61,143 bases of DNA from a bacterium (lineage in GTDB: Bacteria > Sumerlaeota > Sumerlaeia > SLMS01 > JAHLLQ01): contig JAHLLQ010000012.1 of the NCBI GenBank assembly GCA_020444065.1, positions 1-61,143 of the forward strand. The letters are read 5' to 3'. Below, one piece after another: positions 35,375 through 44,267 of the stretch (positions within the stretch are counted from its first letter, which is position 1; the number at the start of each line of letters is the position of its first letter). A model generated the notes under the pieces. The model saw nothing but the letters and a program-made list of their open reading frames with translations, did not search any database and was not told the DNA's origin. The position numbers were made by a program, and so were the translations under genes.

Positions 35375-37120
35375 TCATGGAGCCGGATAGGGCACCGAAT
35401 AGATGTCCAGGCGTTCGAGATAGACCGATCCTCCGACGGCCAGGTTCTCGAAGCTGGGGTCGGCCAGGATATCGAAGGAGGAGAGCAGGTAGCCGCCGAC
35501 TCCGATCCCGGGACTGAGGAAGACCGTGTACTGACGCGATCCCTCGCTGGTTGGGCTATTCTCAGCGGTCCCAGTAGAGGCAATCACGGTGATGTGACAC
35601 GCACGGAAGTGATCCTCGTTGAATCGAAGCCGGAACGTCGGAACCTGGTCGGGATCCTCAATATCCGACCCGATCGTGAAGACGCCGTAGTAGAGGCGGT
35701 TCTCTTCGATGTAGACATTGTTCGCCGTATCAGTCGTGGACGACCAGAAACCGAACTGGAAACCTGGTGTTTCTGCCACGGTAAGAGCAAGCCTGTCCTC
35801 AGCCTCATCATAGCTGGAGAGGGGCTCTTCAAATGAGTCCGGAAGCGCGTAGTACTCCCAACCGTCCGTGCCGCCGGAGAAGTCGTAGCTGCGCTCCAGT
35901 CGCACCTGGTCATAGGCGATGCCGGTCATCGGCCTGATCACGGCTCGATCGAGTTTCACAGTGGCCCAAGGCGAATCGCTCGGGTCGAAATTCAGGAGAT
36001 CGAACTGTGCTCGGAAGATCGGACTCGTCGAGGGCATCTTGAGGAACAGCGTGTACTCGCGACCTTCCGGCGTGGGCGAATATGCGGCATCGGCATACGA
36101 CATGACGGAGAGAAGATCGCCCTGCTGGCTGTTGTCGGCGCCGACACGGACGCGCACTTCCGGAACGCGAGTCGGATCGGTCTCATCGGTCAGAATCCTG
36201 TAGGTCACCGCCACAGCGTAGGTCGGGGCAATCAAGTCGCTCTGCCTGGGCAGGATTGCGAGCGACTGCCAGCACCCGGCTTCCGAATCGTTCGTCTTCG
36301 AAGTCATCTCCAGCGTGCCCGGCGATCCCGTCGTCGAATGGAATGTCGGAGCTGAGAATGGGGGGAGATTGAAGGGTTGCCACCCTTCCCGATTGTCCGT
36401 GAATTCGTAATTCCGGTAGGCCGAGACCGTGACCGGTCCAGGGTATTCCTGCAAAGGAACGAGGAAGATTCTCAACCCGACATTGGCAGCCTGATAGGAG
36501 GTGGTGGCAAGCTGGTACGCGAGACTCTCAGTCGGTGCGGCAACATGCCAGGTCTTCTGTCCAGCGAAACTGCAGCCGTCTCTGGCATGAATCCTTGCAA
36601 TCCAGACGTAAGTGAACGGTGCGACGTATTCCATGTAGGTTGGAATCTCTTCGGACCAATCCATTGTCTTGTCGTACAACTCTTCGACGCGATCAAGTTC
36701 TCCCTCTTCACAGATCACATCGACCAACTCATTCGGAGGCCGCTGGACTTCAACAGACCATTGCTGGGCCTCCTCCAGATAGGTCTCCAGGAGTTCCTGG
36801 AACTCGATGCACTGTCCAAGGGTCAGGTTCACCGCACCGGTCGCGGCGTAGGGTTCCTCAAGATCCTCCCATGGCCGACTGCTCATGAGCGAGAGCCACT
36901 GCTCGCGCGTGACGGAGTGCTTCGCGAAGTACGCGATCCCGTAAGCTCCCCCCCCATCGGAGACTCGAACGAACTCCATTGGAACGCCGCCAGGCAACTC
37001 GATCGAGATCTCCTCGGGGAATGATTCAGTCGTCTGGGCCGCTGCCACTGCCGAGAAAAGCATCAGGCAGATCAGGAATGCCGATCTTGCGAGTAAGTCT
37101 GTTCGTCTGCTGGTTCCCAA
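35375..37120 (-). CDS. Exported protein: degenerate FGE-like domain plus two jelly-roll repeats
   Basis: The 581-residue product starts at TTG 37120, six bases after GGGGAGG, giving a signal peptide (LLARSAFLICLMLFSAVAAA/Q). The first 240 residues keep FGE edges (LPGGVPMEFVRV, AYFAKHSVTREQWLSLM, ANVGLRIFLVP) but have lost the RLPTEAEWE and NVWEWC cores. Two beta-sandwich segments follow (about 245-405 and 420-581) that match those of the 902-residue neighbour line by line, including AYSPTPEGREYTLFL against AYSPTPTGHDYSLLF. It is thus a paralogue that lost its second FGE domain and most of its first. A cell-surface or periplasmic binding role is likely. The frame opens to 37270 without signal-like sequence. 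Confidence 0.75.
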   Translation of the reverse strand: MGTSRRTDLLARSAFLICLMLFSAVAAAQTTESFPEEISIELPGGVPMEFVRVSDGGGAYGIAYFAKHSVTREQWLSLMSSRPWEDLEEPYAATGAVNLTLGQCIEFQELLETYLEEAQQWSVEVQRPPNELVDVICEEGELDRVEELYDKTMDWSEEIPTYMEYVAPFTYVWIARIHARDGCSFAGQKTWHVAAPTESLAYQLATTSYQAANVGLRIFLVPLQEYPGPVTVSAYRNYEFTDNREGWQPFNLPPFSAPTFHSTTGSPGTLEMTSKTNDSEAGCWQSLAILPRQSDLIAPTYAVAVTYRILTDETDPTRVPEVRVRVGADNSQQGDLLSVMSYADAAYSPTPEGREYTLFLKMPSTSPIFRAQFDLLNFDPSDSPWATVKLDRAVIRPMTGIAYDQVRLERSYDFSGGTDGWEYYALPDSFEEPLSSYDEAEDRLALTVAETPGFQFGFWSSTTDTANNVYIEENRLYYGVFTIGSDIEDPDQVPTFRLRFNEDHFRACHITVIASTGTAENSPTSEGSRQYTVFLSPGIGVGGYLLSSFDILADPSFENLAVGGSVYLERLDIYSVPYPAP

Positions 37121-37500
37121 GAAACACCTCCCCGGCGGGTTCTCTTCCGTTTCCCACCCGCCTGTACAGTGGATTGCACGGTGCGGATTCCGGCGCAATA
37201 AAAACATCTGTAAACAACGCTCGGACGAGCGGATCTCTCGATTCCCTCCCTTCCTCTCGAAACTGGGCATAAATCGCCTGATACGAATGATTTTTCCATT
37301 GCCTCGCGGGGCTGAATTGGGTTTGATCCCCGCGCTGTTGCGGACCGCGGTGGGCGGTTCGGGCAGCTTGCGGACTTGAGCAAATGAGCCGCAACTTCAA
37401 TAGACTCAAATTGTCAGGTGTATGCCTCCCCACCCCAGAGAGGCCGCTTCGCCCAAATCAGAGAGAGTCCAAATGGGACTCGTTTTGAGGAGTAGTCGTC
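37121..37500. promoter_or_regulatory. Divergent intergenic region with leader hairpins on both sides
   Basis: This 380-base gap has no gene. On the minus strand GGCGGGT and ACCCGCC form a hairpin that abuts the GGGGAGG site of the FGE-like gene. On the plus strand GAGTCC (37465-37470) and GGACTC (37476-37481) form a small hairpin followed by GTTTT, just before the rplS ribosome-binding site GAGGAG. I found no -35/-10 pair I trust. Confidence 0.4.
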
Positions 37501-37983
37501 ATGCATCCGCTTATTCGCGAAGTCGAAGCCTCGTACTTGAAGACCGATCGGCCGTATTTCCGGCCCGGTGACACGGTGCGCGTTCACGTACGCATCGTGG
37601 AAGGAAACAAGGAGCGCGTGCAGCCCTTCGAAGGCCTGGTGATCTCGATCAAGGGCTCCGGCCTGCGGGAGACGTTCACCGTGCGCCGCATGTCGTTCAA
37701 CGTCGGCATGGAGCGCATCTTCCAGTTGCACAGCCCGCGCATCGAGCGCATCGAGGTCATCCGTCGCGGTGAAACACGTCGCGCCAAGCTGTACTACCTG
37801 CGCGCACGCCGTGGACGGAAGGCGCGTCTGACCGAGCGCCGCGTTTCGGCCGCCAAGCTGGCCGCCGAGGCGTCGGTTTCTCAGAAGGCCACGCTGGACC
37901 ACGCAGCCCTCGCCGAGCAACAGCCCGCCGCCCCCGAGGCGCCGCAGGCCAATGCGCCGGAAGGGGCCGAGAGCACCGAGTAA
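37501..37983 (+). CDS. rplS: 50S ribosomal protein L19 with an Ala/Glu-rich tail
   Basis: L19 lies at the 30S-50S interface. The core (about 1-115) is canonical: [40 protein letters not shown], then [20 protein letters not shown] and [16 protein letters not shown] further 45 residues rich in Ala, Glu, Pro and Gln extend beyond the family end. ATG 37501 follows GAGGAG. The usual rpsP-rimM-trmD partners are not here, so rplS stands alone between its own leader and a strong terminator. Family is certain. Confidence 0.97.
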   Translation: MHPLIREVEASYLKTDRPYFRPGDTVRVHVRIVEGNKERVQPFEGLVISIKGSGLRETFTVRRMSFNVGMERIFQLHSPRIERIEVIRRGETRRAKLYYLRARRGRKARLTERRVSAAKLAAEASVSQKATLDHAALAEQQPAAPEAPQANAPEGAESTE

Positions 37984-38012
37984 GAATCTCGGGCTCGCGC
38001 CTGTGTTGTTTC

Positions 38013-38051
38013 CGCCCCGGAGCCGGTTTGGCTTCGGGGCGTTTCTTGTTT
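38013..38051 (+). terminator. Intrinsic terminator after rplS
   Basis: CGCCCCGGAGCC (38013-38024) pairs with GGCTTCGGGGCG (38030-38041), with one G-T pair and a five-base loop, followed by TTTCTTGTTT. Confidence 0.88.
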
Positions 38052-38079
38052 GTCACCTCGCGGGAGGCGAGGACACGGA

Positions 38080-39465
38080 ATGAGTCGAGAAACAACGAAT
38101 AGAATCCATCGAACGGGCCGTCGCATGATATCCGGTCGCCTGAGTCGGGAACTCCTTGGGCTGTCGTTCCCCGTCTTCCTTCAGTCCCTTTGCTACACGC
38201 TGCTGGGGCTGATCGACCGCGTCATGGTGGGCCAACTGGGGGAAGACGTCATCAGCGGCGTCGGCGTCGGCAACCAGGTGAACTTCCTCCTGATGATGGT
38301 CGGTGGTTCCGCGGCCGCCGGCACGTCGATTCTGACAGCTCAATACCGCGGTGCGAAGAACCTCGGTGGCGTTGCGCGATTGACGGGCACTTCGCTTTGG
38401 ATGGCTGCGCTCGTCAGCTCTGCGCTTGCTGGAGCTATTGTCTTCCTGGCCCGCCCGATTTGTCTGCAACTTGCCGACAGCGAGCAGATCGCCGAGGTGG
38501 GCGCGAGCTACTTGTCGATCGTGACGCTGACACTCCCGATGATCCTGCTGATGTTTGTGATCACCGGAATCATGAAGGCTCTCGGCGATACCCGCACTCC
38601 GATGTACACAACCGTGGTCGCGATCTGCCTGAACACATTAGGCAACTGGCTGCTGATCTTCGGCGTCGGCCCGTTCCCGGAACTCGGCTACGTCGGGGCG
38701 GCATGGTCGACGTTCTTCTCGCATACCGTGGCATTCGGGCTGACGGTTGCTTTCTTCATGCGAAAGCCCTACTCCGGCTATCGATTCGCTCTCACTCACT
38801 TGAAGGAAGTGTCGCTTCGCACCGCCACGAGCGTGATGAAACTGGCGATGCCGATCGCCGGAGACATGGCCGTCTGGCAATTCGCGATGCTGGCCTATAT
38901 CAAGGTCGTCTCCAGGATCGGTCCCCAAGCGCTGGCGGCGTACTTCATCTACATGGCAGTGCGATCGATCGGCTTCATCCCGATGAGTGCACTTTCCCAA
39001 GGTGTTTCGGTCATCGTCGGGCGCGAGATCGGCGCGGTTCGTCCGAAGCGCTTTCAAGCGGCTGTCGGGCGGGCGGTGAACCTGGCGCTGGCCATCTCGG
39101 CGCTCATGGCCATCCTCTTCATTCTGATCGCAAAGCCGTATGTCGGAATCTACGATGTCGATCCGGAAGTGAGTCGAATGGCGATCTGGCTGACGATGCT
39201 ATTCGGCGCCATCATCCCATTCGAAGGGCTGATCATCATCTTCTCGTCGACGCTGAGAGCCGGGGGCGATGCTCTTCGCGTCAGCGTGATCTCGTTCTCG
39301 AGTTTCTGGCTTGTGGGCGTTCCGTTGGCGTGGTTCTTCGGTGTGTTCCTGCACGGGGGGATGTTGGGCGCATTTATCGGCATCGGACTCGAGAGCGTGG
39401 CAAAGGCATGTCTTTTTGTGTGGCGGTATCGGGGTGGCAAATGGGTCCGAAATCTGACGGATTGA
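38080..39465 (+). CDS. MATE-family multidrug/cation efflux transporter
   Basis: MATE proteins export drugs or other organic cations using Na+ or H+ gradients. The 461-residue product has 12 hydrophobic segments in two similar halves, with LSFPVFLQSLCYTLLGLIDRVMVGQL at the start, the GNQVNFLLMMVGGSAAAGTS segment and, in the second half, PIAGDMAVWQFAMLAY and AMSQGVSV-like MSALSQGVSVIVGREIGA. ATG 38080 has GAGG seven bases upstream; TTG 38050 and ATG 38125 are alternatives. It is followed, after 177 bases without a gene, by the epimerase. Substrate unknown. Confidence 0.92.
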   Translation: MSRETTNRIHRTGRRMISGRLSRELLGLSFPVFLQSLCYTLLGLIDRVMVGQLGEDVISGVGVGNQVNFLLMMVGGSAAAGTSILTAQYRGAKNLGGVARLTGTSLWMAALVSSALAGAIVFLARPICLQLADSEQIAEVGASYLSIVTLTLPMILLMFVITGIMKALGDTRTPMYTTVVAICLNTLGNWLLIFGVGPFPELGYVGAAWSTFFSHTVAFGLTVAFFMRKPYSGYRFALTHLKEVSLRTATSVMKLAMPIAGDMAVWQFAMLAYIKVVSRIGPQALAAYFIYMAVRSIGFIPMSALSQGVSVIVGREIGAVRPKRFQAAVGRAVNLALAISALMAILFILIAKPYVGIYDVDPEVSRMAIWLTMLFGAIIPFEGLIIIFSSTLRAGGDALRVSVISFSSFWLVGVPLAWFFGVFLHGGMLGAFIGIGLESVAKACLFVWRYRGGKWVRNLTD

Positions 39466-39642
39466 CGCACTCACGGAACTTGGCAGAATCGAACTTCCTT
39501 GAAGCGCAGCACCGGATGACGCACCGATGGCGGAACAACAGACACTGCAGCCTGCGTGGTTTGTCCTCCGTTCGACAGCGAACCCGTTGGCCTGGCAGAA
39601 CTCTCCAAATCCGGCAGACGGATTCGACAAAGAGGGTATGGA

Positions 39643-40662
39643 ATGAAGACTGAGGCTTGGGTCGATCTCCTGCAACTGCACCATCCCTTCGGAATCTCGC
39701 GCGGCACGACCTCGGAAATGCCGGTCTTCTTCGTGGAGTTGGAGGGAGGCGGAATCGGCGAAGGTTCGCCGGTCCGGTACCACGGTGAAAAAGCAGAGGA
39801 AGGAGTGCGTCTCGTCCAGCAGATGGCCGAGCCCGTGACGGAAGAGAACCTCTTCGATCTCTCCGAGCACATGCAGCGCGCCCGCGAGATCGCCCCGAAT
39901 CACTCCAGCGCACGAGCCGCCTTCGATATCGCCTTGCACGATCGCATCGGGCACCAGCTTGCAATGCCGCTGCATCGCTACTTCGGCCTGCCGCCTGCAA
40001 GGAATGTAAGTTCGACATTCACGATCTCGTTGGATTCGGACGACAAGATGGTGAAAAAGACCCTCGAAGCTGCCCCATTCCCCGCGCTGAAGGTGAAGCT
40101 GGGAAGGGACGCTGCAATCGACGGGGCGACGTTGCGCGCCGTTCGCGAGGCTGCTCCGGACAAGATCATCCGCATCGACGCGAATGCCGGTTGGAGTCTC
40201 GCCGACGCGCGCGAGATGCTTCCCGTGGCAGTGGATCTGGGAATTGAGTTCATCGAGCAGCCCCTGGCGATCGGGAACCTGGAGGAGTTGGCGATTCTGA
40301 AGCGCGAGTCTCCCCTGCCGATCGTCGCCGACGAAGATGTTCAGGATGCGTCGTCCCTCCCACGGCTTCTTGGCCTGGTCGATGGCATCAATATCAAGCT
40401 GATGAAGTGCGGCGGATTGTGGGAGGCGCGCCGCATGATGGCGTTCGCCCAGACCGTTGGCTGGCAGGTGATGTTAGGCTGCATGATCGAGTCTTCGATC
40501 GGAATTGCCGCAGCTTCACACCTGGCCGGAGCCGCCGATTCCTTCGACCTGGATTCGGAGTGGCTGATCTCGAACAACCCGGCCGGACCAAACGTACTGA
40601 ATGGCGAAGGTCTGCTGAATACTCCCGATGGCCCGGGCCTGGGTGTGGGGTGGTTGGGGTAG
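39643..40662 (+). CDS. Dipeptide (L-Ala-D/L-Glu) epimerase of the enolase superfamily
   Basis: These enzymes epimerise dipeptides from peptidoglycan turnover. The 339-residue product has the muconate-lactonizing-enzyme layout: a capping domain, then LKVKLGRD with the Lys-X-Lys acid/base, metal ligands in RIDANAGW, EFIEQPL and VADEDV, the second Lys in INIKLMKCGG, and GCMIESSIGIAA near the end. KxK plus IKLMK and the D-E-D ligand set fit the dipeptide epimerase branch, but other acid sugar or amino acid substrates are possible. ATG 39643 follows GAGGGTATGGA. It precedes a membrane protein by 66 bases. Cytoplasmic. Confidence 0.88.
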   Translation: MKTEAWVDLLQLHHPFGISRGTTSEMPVFFVELEGGGIGEGSPVRYHGEKAEEGVRLVQQMAEPVTEENLFDLSEHMQRAREIAPNHSSARAAFDIALHDRIGHQLAMPLHRYFGLPPARNVSSTFTISLDSDDKMVKKTLEAAPFPALKVKLGRDAAIDGATLRAVREAAPDKIIRIDANAGWSLADAREMLPVAVDLGIEFIEQPLAIGNLEELAILKRESPLPIVADEDVQDASSLPRLLGLVDGINIKLMKCGGLWEARRMMAFAQTVGWQVMLGCMIESSIGIAAASHLAGAADSFDLDSEWLISNNPAGPNVLNGEGLLNTPDGPGLGVGWLG

Positions 40663-40728
40663 GGAATTCCGCTCTTGCCCTGCCCCAGGTCCCCCGGCAG
40701 CATTGCGCATTCCTTCGGGAGCCTTGAA

Positions 40729-42708
40729 GTGTCCACAGAACAGGCCCAGCAAACCCAACAGGAAGTGACGCTCATCCAGCGCATCTCGACAATCCGTCGG
40801 TTGGATTGGTGGATCTTCGCTGTTCTGGCGGCGCTGACCTTCCTGGCGTACATTCCGGCATTGAGCACAGGCTTGCTCTCCGATGACTGGGGCCTCGTGT
40901 TCCCGCAGTACAGCCCATGGACTGCCTGGCACGGCCATTGGTTCTTCGGCGGCCATGGAAGCTATTATCGGCCGATCGCACGCCTCGTCATCTTCTACAC
41001 GGCTGCGATCTTTGGAACATCCGGCGTTGCGAGCCATCTGCTCTCAATTTTCCTGCACATTGGATGCGGTGCCTGGATCTTCGTCGGACTGAAGCGTCTG
41101 GGACGACCGACTGCCGGATTGATCGGATCCGGAATCGGAATGCTGCACCCGGCAGCGGTGGAAACTGTCGCTTGGATCGCCAGCCAGACCGATCTTCTTG
41201 TGATGTTCTTCTTCCTGGGAACTCTGGCCACGGCAGTTGGACCGTTGAATCCAAAACGCTATGTAATCACGGCCGTATTCGCGATCCTCACGTATCTTTC
41301 CAAAGACACATCCCTTCTCCTGGGACCCTCCATTGTCGGAGCCTGTCTGTATCTGCTCCTCTTCGTACGTCCGTTACCGGCCGAGAAGAATCGTATCCTG
41401 ACTCTGCTCGGTATCCACGCTGCTCTCTGGATCGTCTATCTTTGCGCCAGGAAGATATTCCTTGGATCCTTCTTCTACGAGACTCCTAGCAATCCAATCT
41501 CTCAAATGGTCGCCAATCTGATGGCCATCATTAACGAATTCCTCTGGCCAATTGGCCGCTTGTTCGAGGAGCGCGGATTCCTGCACAAAGAAACTGTCCC
41601 GTTTTTTGCAGGTCTGTTGGCGCTGCCCTGCCTGTTCTTCTGGTGCATTGCATCGAAGCGTCACATTGCGGCCATCGCGATTGCGCTCATGTGCCTTGGG
41701 ATGGGGCCCTACATGAAGGCGCTGGATGTGACGACATGGACGGGCGGTGGCGAGCGGTTCTTCTACCACCCACTGTGGTTCTTTGCGATACTCTGCGGAC
41801 TGCTTCTGCAGCCGGCATTTGAAATGGCCTGGAAGAAACGCGCCTATCTCGGCATCGGGGCGATCGTGGCCCTCTTCGCGGTCCGACTGGCGTTCCAAAC
41901 GGGGATGGAGTTGGATGACTTCCGTCGCGCCGCTCTCGTGCGCGATCAGATTCAGGGCGAGCTGGAAAAGAGCGTCCTGAAGGCCAAGAATCCAATCATC
42001 ATCGTGGAGCGTTATCCCGACCGAATCGGTGGAGCGTTTGTTTTCCGGAATGGTTTCCGCGATTTCGTTGAACTTCTCGCAGATCGCAAGATCGAGGTCT
42101 TGATGGTTTCGGACCTGACGCCGGAAAAACTCGAGCCCGGCATGCAGGTCTTCCGATTCAACTTCAAAGACGAAGGCGTTGCTCCGATCATCGAGTTCGA
42201 TCCAGTGATGACGCGATTGGCCCAGGGGCCGCAGCAAGATGAGAGTGGAGAAACGCGCCCCGCACCTTACGTCATGGACTTCTCGGATCCTGCTATGCGG
42301 CGAATGCGCTTCTCGCTCAGTCCCGATCTGAAGTTCGTCCAGCCCAATCCCGATGGCTCGTTCCGATTCGAGATCACCGGCAAAGATCCACACATCGGAA
42401 TTCCCCTGACCCAGAACTTCGACCAGCGCCCCTACAGGACAGCCTTCTTCGAGTTCGCGCTGCCAGATGCTACGGAGAATGAAACACGCACAGATACATT
42501 CGACCTGATTTTCGTTCCGGGAAAACCAGACTCCGCCGCGGTCACACTCTCTCAAGAGGTGGATATCACGGCGCAGAAGCAACGTTTTGAGGCCGATCTC
42601 AGCAGGAGTCTCGCATGGCGCGCTGCTCCAGGTCTCAGTTGGATTCGTTTCGATCCGGGCAGCCAATACCGCGGATACATCGACATTTACCGGATGGGAC
42701 TTGAGTAG
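40729..42708 (+). CDS. Multi-pass GT-C-like membrane protein with a soluble C-terminal domain
   Basis: The 659-residue product begins at GTG 40729, seven bases after GGGAG. It has about ten to eleven membrane helices up to residue 400. The first extracytoplasmic loop carries LSDDWGLVF, like the conserved acidic pair of PMT/TMTC-type GT-C transferases, and GSYYRPIARLVIF follows. The C-terminal 255 residues are soluble and beta-rich. It probably uses a polyprenyl-linked sugar; neither donor nor acceptor can be named. Its stop lies two bases from the convergent pth stop, so the 3' ends abut. Glycosyltransferase activity is inference from topology and the DD motif. Confidence 0.72.
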   Translation: MSTEQAQQTQQEVTLIQRISTIRRLDWWIFAVLAALTFLAYIPALSTGLLSDDWGLVFPQYSPWTAWHGHWFFGGHGSYYRPIARLVIFYTAAIFGTSGVASHLLSIFLHIGCGAWIFVGLKRLGRPTAGLIGSGIGMLHPAAVETVAWIASQTDLLVMFFFLGTLATAVGPLNPKRYVITAVFAILTYLSKDTSLLLGPSIVGACLYLLLFVRPLPAEKNRILTLLGIHAALWIVYLCARKIFLGSFFYETPSNPISQMVANLMAIINEFLWPIGRLFEERGFLHKETVPFFAGLLALPCLFFWCIASKRHIAAIAIALMCLGMGPYMKALDVTTWTGGGERFFYHPLWFFAILCGLLLQPAFEMAWKKRAYLGIGAIVALFAVRLAFQTGMELDDFRRAALVRDQIQGELEKSVLKAKNPIIIVERYPDRIGGAFVFRNGFRDFVELLADRKIEVLMVSDLTPEKLEPGMQVFRFNFKDEGVAPIIEFDPVMTRLAQGPQQDESGETRPAPYVMDFSDPAMRRMRFSLSPDLKFVQPNPDGSFRFEITGKDPHIGIPLTQNFDQRPYRTAFFEFALPDATENETRTDTFDLIFVPGKPDSAAVTLSQEVDITAQKQRFEADLSRSLAWRAAPGLSWIRFDPGSQYRGYIDIYRMGLE

Positions 42709-42710
42709 GA

Positions 42711-43295
42711 TTACTCGGCCGGTTTACCGGACCAGCCGTTGTAGCGTGCCATGGCTTTGATTGTGCCATCGGAAAGCACCGTCTCGATGCAGTCTGCGGA
42801 GACTTCGATGGCAAGCTCCGCCAGTTCGAGCCCCTCGCCCCACATGCTGCCAAGCACGTAGGCCGCCAGATCGTGGACGGGTTTCATCGGCGCGCACCCG
42901 ATGCGCAGCCGCGGAAAGTCCTGCGTCCCCAGGTTCTGAATCAAATCGCGCAATCCGTTGTGACCGCCGTGGCTGCCGGACTCACGAAGACGAATCTTGC
43001 CGAACGGCAGATTCACATCGTCGCAGACGGCAAGGCAATTCTTCGTCGGGATCTTGTAGTAGTCCGCGAATGGACGCACCGCGTCGGCCGAACGATTCAT
43101 GTACGTCAACGGCTTCATGAAGTACAGCTTGTCGCCATCGAAATTGCCTCCGGCAATCATCGCCGGCCATTTGCTCAGATTTTGCCAGCGCAGCCCGTGA
43201 CGACGTACGAGCAGGTCCACAACCTCGTAACCGAGATTGTGTGGAGTGCGGTTGTATTTTGCGCCGGGATTTCCCAGTCCTGCGATCAGCCACAT
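42711..43295 (-). CDS. pth: Peptidyl-tRNA hydrolase
   Basis: Pth releases peptides from tRNAs dropped by stalled ribosomes. The 194-residue product shows the family motifs: GLGNPGAKYNRTPHNLGYEV with the catalytic His, FMKPLTYMNRSADAV, VCDDVNLPFGKIRLR with the catalytic Asp, and SGGHNGL-like SHGGHNGLRDLI, ending near MARYNG. Length is normal. It starts at ATG 43295 and lies downstream of a prepilin gene across a strong terminator, so it needs its own promoter in the short gap (43296-43382), where I see no clear one. Confidence 0.97.
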   Translation of the reverse strand: MWLIAGLGNPGAKYNRTPHNLGYEVVDLLVRRHGLRWQNLSKWPAMIAGGNFDGDKLYFMKPLTYMNRSADAVRPFADYYKIPTKNCLAVCDDVNLPFGKIRLRESGSHGGHNGLRDLIQNLGTQDFPRLRIGCAPMKPVHDLAAYVLGSMWGEGLELAELAIEVSADCIETVLSDGTIKAMARYNGWSGKPAE

Positions 43296-43309
43296 GAAGC
43301 GCGTGCCCT

Positions 43310-43357
43310 CGTCAAAGAAATGCGGGCGACAGGGTGTCGTGCCCCCCTGTCGCCCGC
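43310..43357 (-). terminator. Intrinsic terminator of the first prepilin gene
   Basis: GCGGGCGACAGGG (43322-43334) and CCCTGTCGCCCGC (43345-43357) form a perfect 13-bp stem with a ten-base loop. Read on the minus strand it is followed by ATTTCTTTG. It lies 25 bases past the prepilin stop. Confidence 0.88.
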
Positions 43358-43382
43358 CAAGGACAAAGTGCCCTCGATCGAG

Positions 43383-44120
43383 CTATCTCCGGAAACGGAC
43401 TACATCGCCGTCACTGATCGTGCCATTCGTGGGATCATATTCGAGGTCCGCCAACGCGTTTTCCAGTCCACCGTACTGGGAATCGACCTGGCTGGTTATG
43501 GGGTGATTGTATTCTTCGATATATCGAATCACAGCACGCTCGTTCACATCGCCCATTCGTGCAGGACTGCCTGAGTCGGTGGCTGTGCTGAGCGGATTCG
43601 TCGTGTTGAACGAGCCAACGCCCACCTGGCCCCCGATCTTCTGCAGGGCATCTGCATCCGGGCCGAAAGACGTCAGAATCCAGCCATTCTGAGTGTCTTT
43701 TGCGTTCCGGTACGCGTACGTCAGGCGCCCACCAACCTGCTCCGCGAAGGGATCCAGGGGAATGCGGGTCATGTAGGCAATCGGGGTTGTGAGCGATCCG
43801 ACAAACTCGCCGGAAGTGCCTTGGGATGCGAACGTGTAGTGCCCACCCGTCAGACCGTGAGCTGCAATGAAGTCGCGAATGTCCTGGGGTTGTTTGGCGG
43901 GATTGTCTGTGCCCTCCGGATAGGAATTGTTATCAACCCGATAGGATTCAAGGCCGGTGACGATGCTGCGCATGTCTGCGAGCGATCGTGAAACCTTCGA
44001 TCGGGTCTGGGCCTCAAGGAAGTTGGGAACGGCAATCGCAGCCAGGATGGCGATGATGGCTACGACGATAAGGAGTTCTATCAGTGTGAATGCGTTGCGA
44101 GTTCTGGGAGAGAAGATCAT
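43383..44120 (-). CDS. Type IV prepilin/GspG-like pseudopilin
   Basis: The 245-residue product has a short prepilin leader (MIFSPRTRNA), then FTLIELLIVVAIIAILAAIA, the cleavage site and hydrophobic helix of type IV pilins with the essential Glu5. The residue before the cut is Ala, not the usual Gly. VPNFLEAQTRSKVSRSLADM continues the helix and the globular part ends in YDPTNGTISDGDVV, a motif shared with the second prepilin at 54.8 kb. It would be processed by a prepilin peptidase and assembled in the inner membrane. ATG 44120 follows GGAGG at a rather long distance; the frame extends to 44186. Pilus versus type II secretion role is not decided. Confidence 0.9.
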   Translation of the reverse strand: MIFSPRTRNAFTLIELLIVVAIIAILAAIAVPNFLEAQTRSKVSRSLADMRSIVTGLESYRVDNNSYPEGTDNPAKQPQDIRDFIAAHGLTGGHYTFASQGTSGEFVGSLTTPIAYMTRIPLDPFAEQVGGRLTYAYRNAKDTQNGWILTSFGPDADALQKIGGQVGVGSFNTTNPLSTATDSGSPARMGDVNERAVIRYIEEYNHPITSQVDSQYGGLENALADLEYDPTNGTISDGDVVRFRR

Positions 44121-44212
44121 GCGAGTCTTTATGCCTCCGGGGGAATGGATTGTTTGAATCAAGCGAACGCATCGCTTCCAACCCAAACGCCCTGCCGGTC
44201 AATGCAAAATAA

Positions 44213-44228
44213 GTTTGGCATGCCAAAC
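44213..44228. promoter_or_regulatory. Perfect 16-bp palindrome upstream of the prepilin gene
   Basis: GTTTGGCA followed at once by TGCCAAAC reads the same on both strands. It lies 93 bases before the prepilin start and is a candidate repressor or activator site. It has no loop, so a terminator is unlikely. Confidence 0.4.
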
Positions 44229-44239
44229 ATTGTGTCATA

Positions 44240-44261
44240 AACGGGCCGGAAACAGCCCGTT
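44240..44261 (-). terminator. Weak terminator of the anchored unknown-protein gene
   Basis: AACGGGC and GCCCGTT (44240-44246 with 44255-44261) form a 7-bp stem with an eight-base loop just past the stop at 44268; only a short TTTAT follows on the minus strand. Confidence 0.4.
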
Positions 44262-44267
44262 CGTGGA

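Noticed and set aside
41374-42666. 430-codon minus-strand frame opposite the GT-C-like membrane protein
   Set aside because: The plus strand has ordered membrane helices and a proper ribosome-binding site; this frame has neither.
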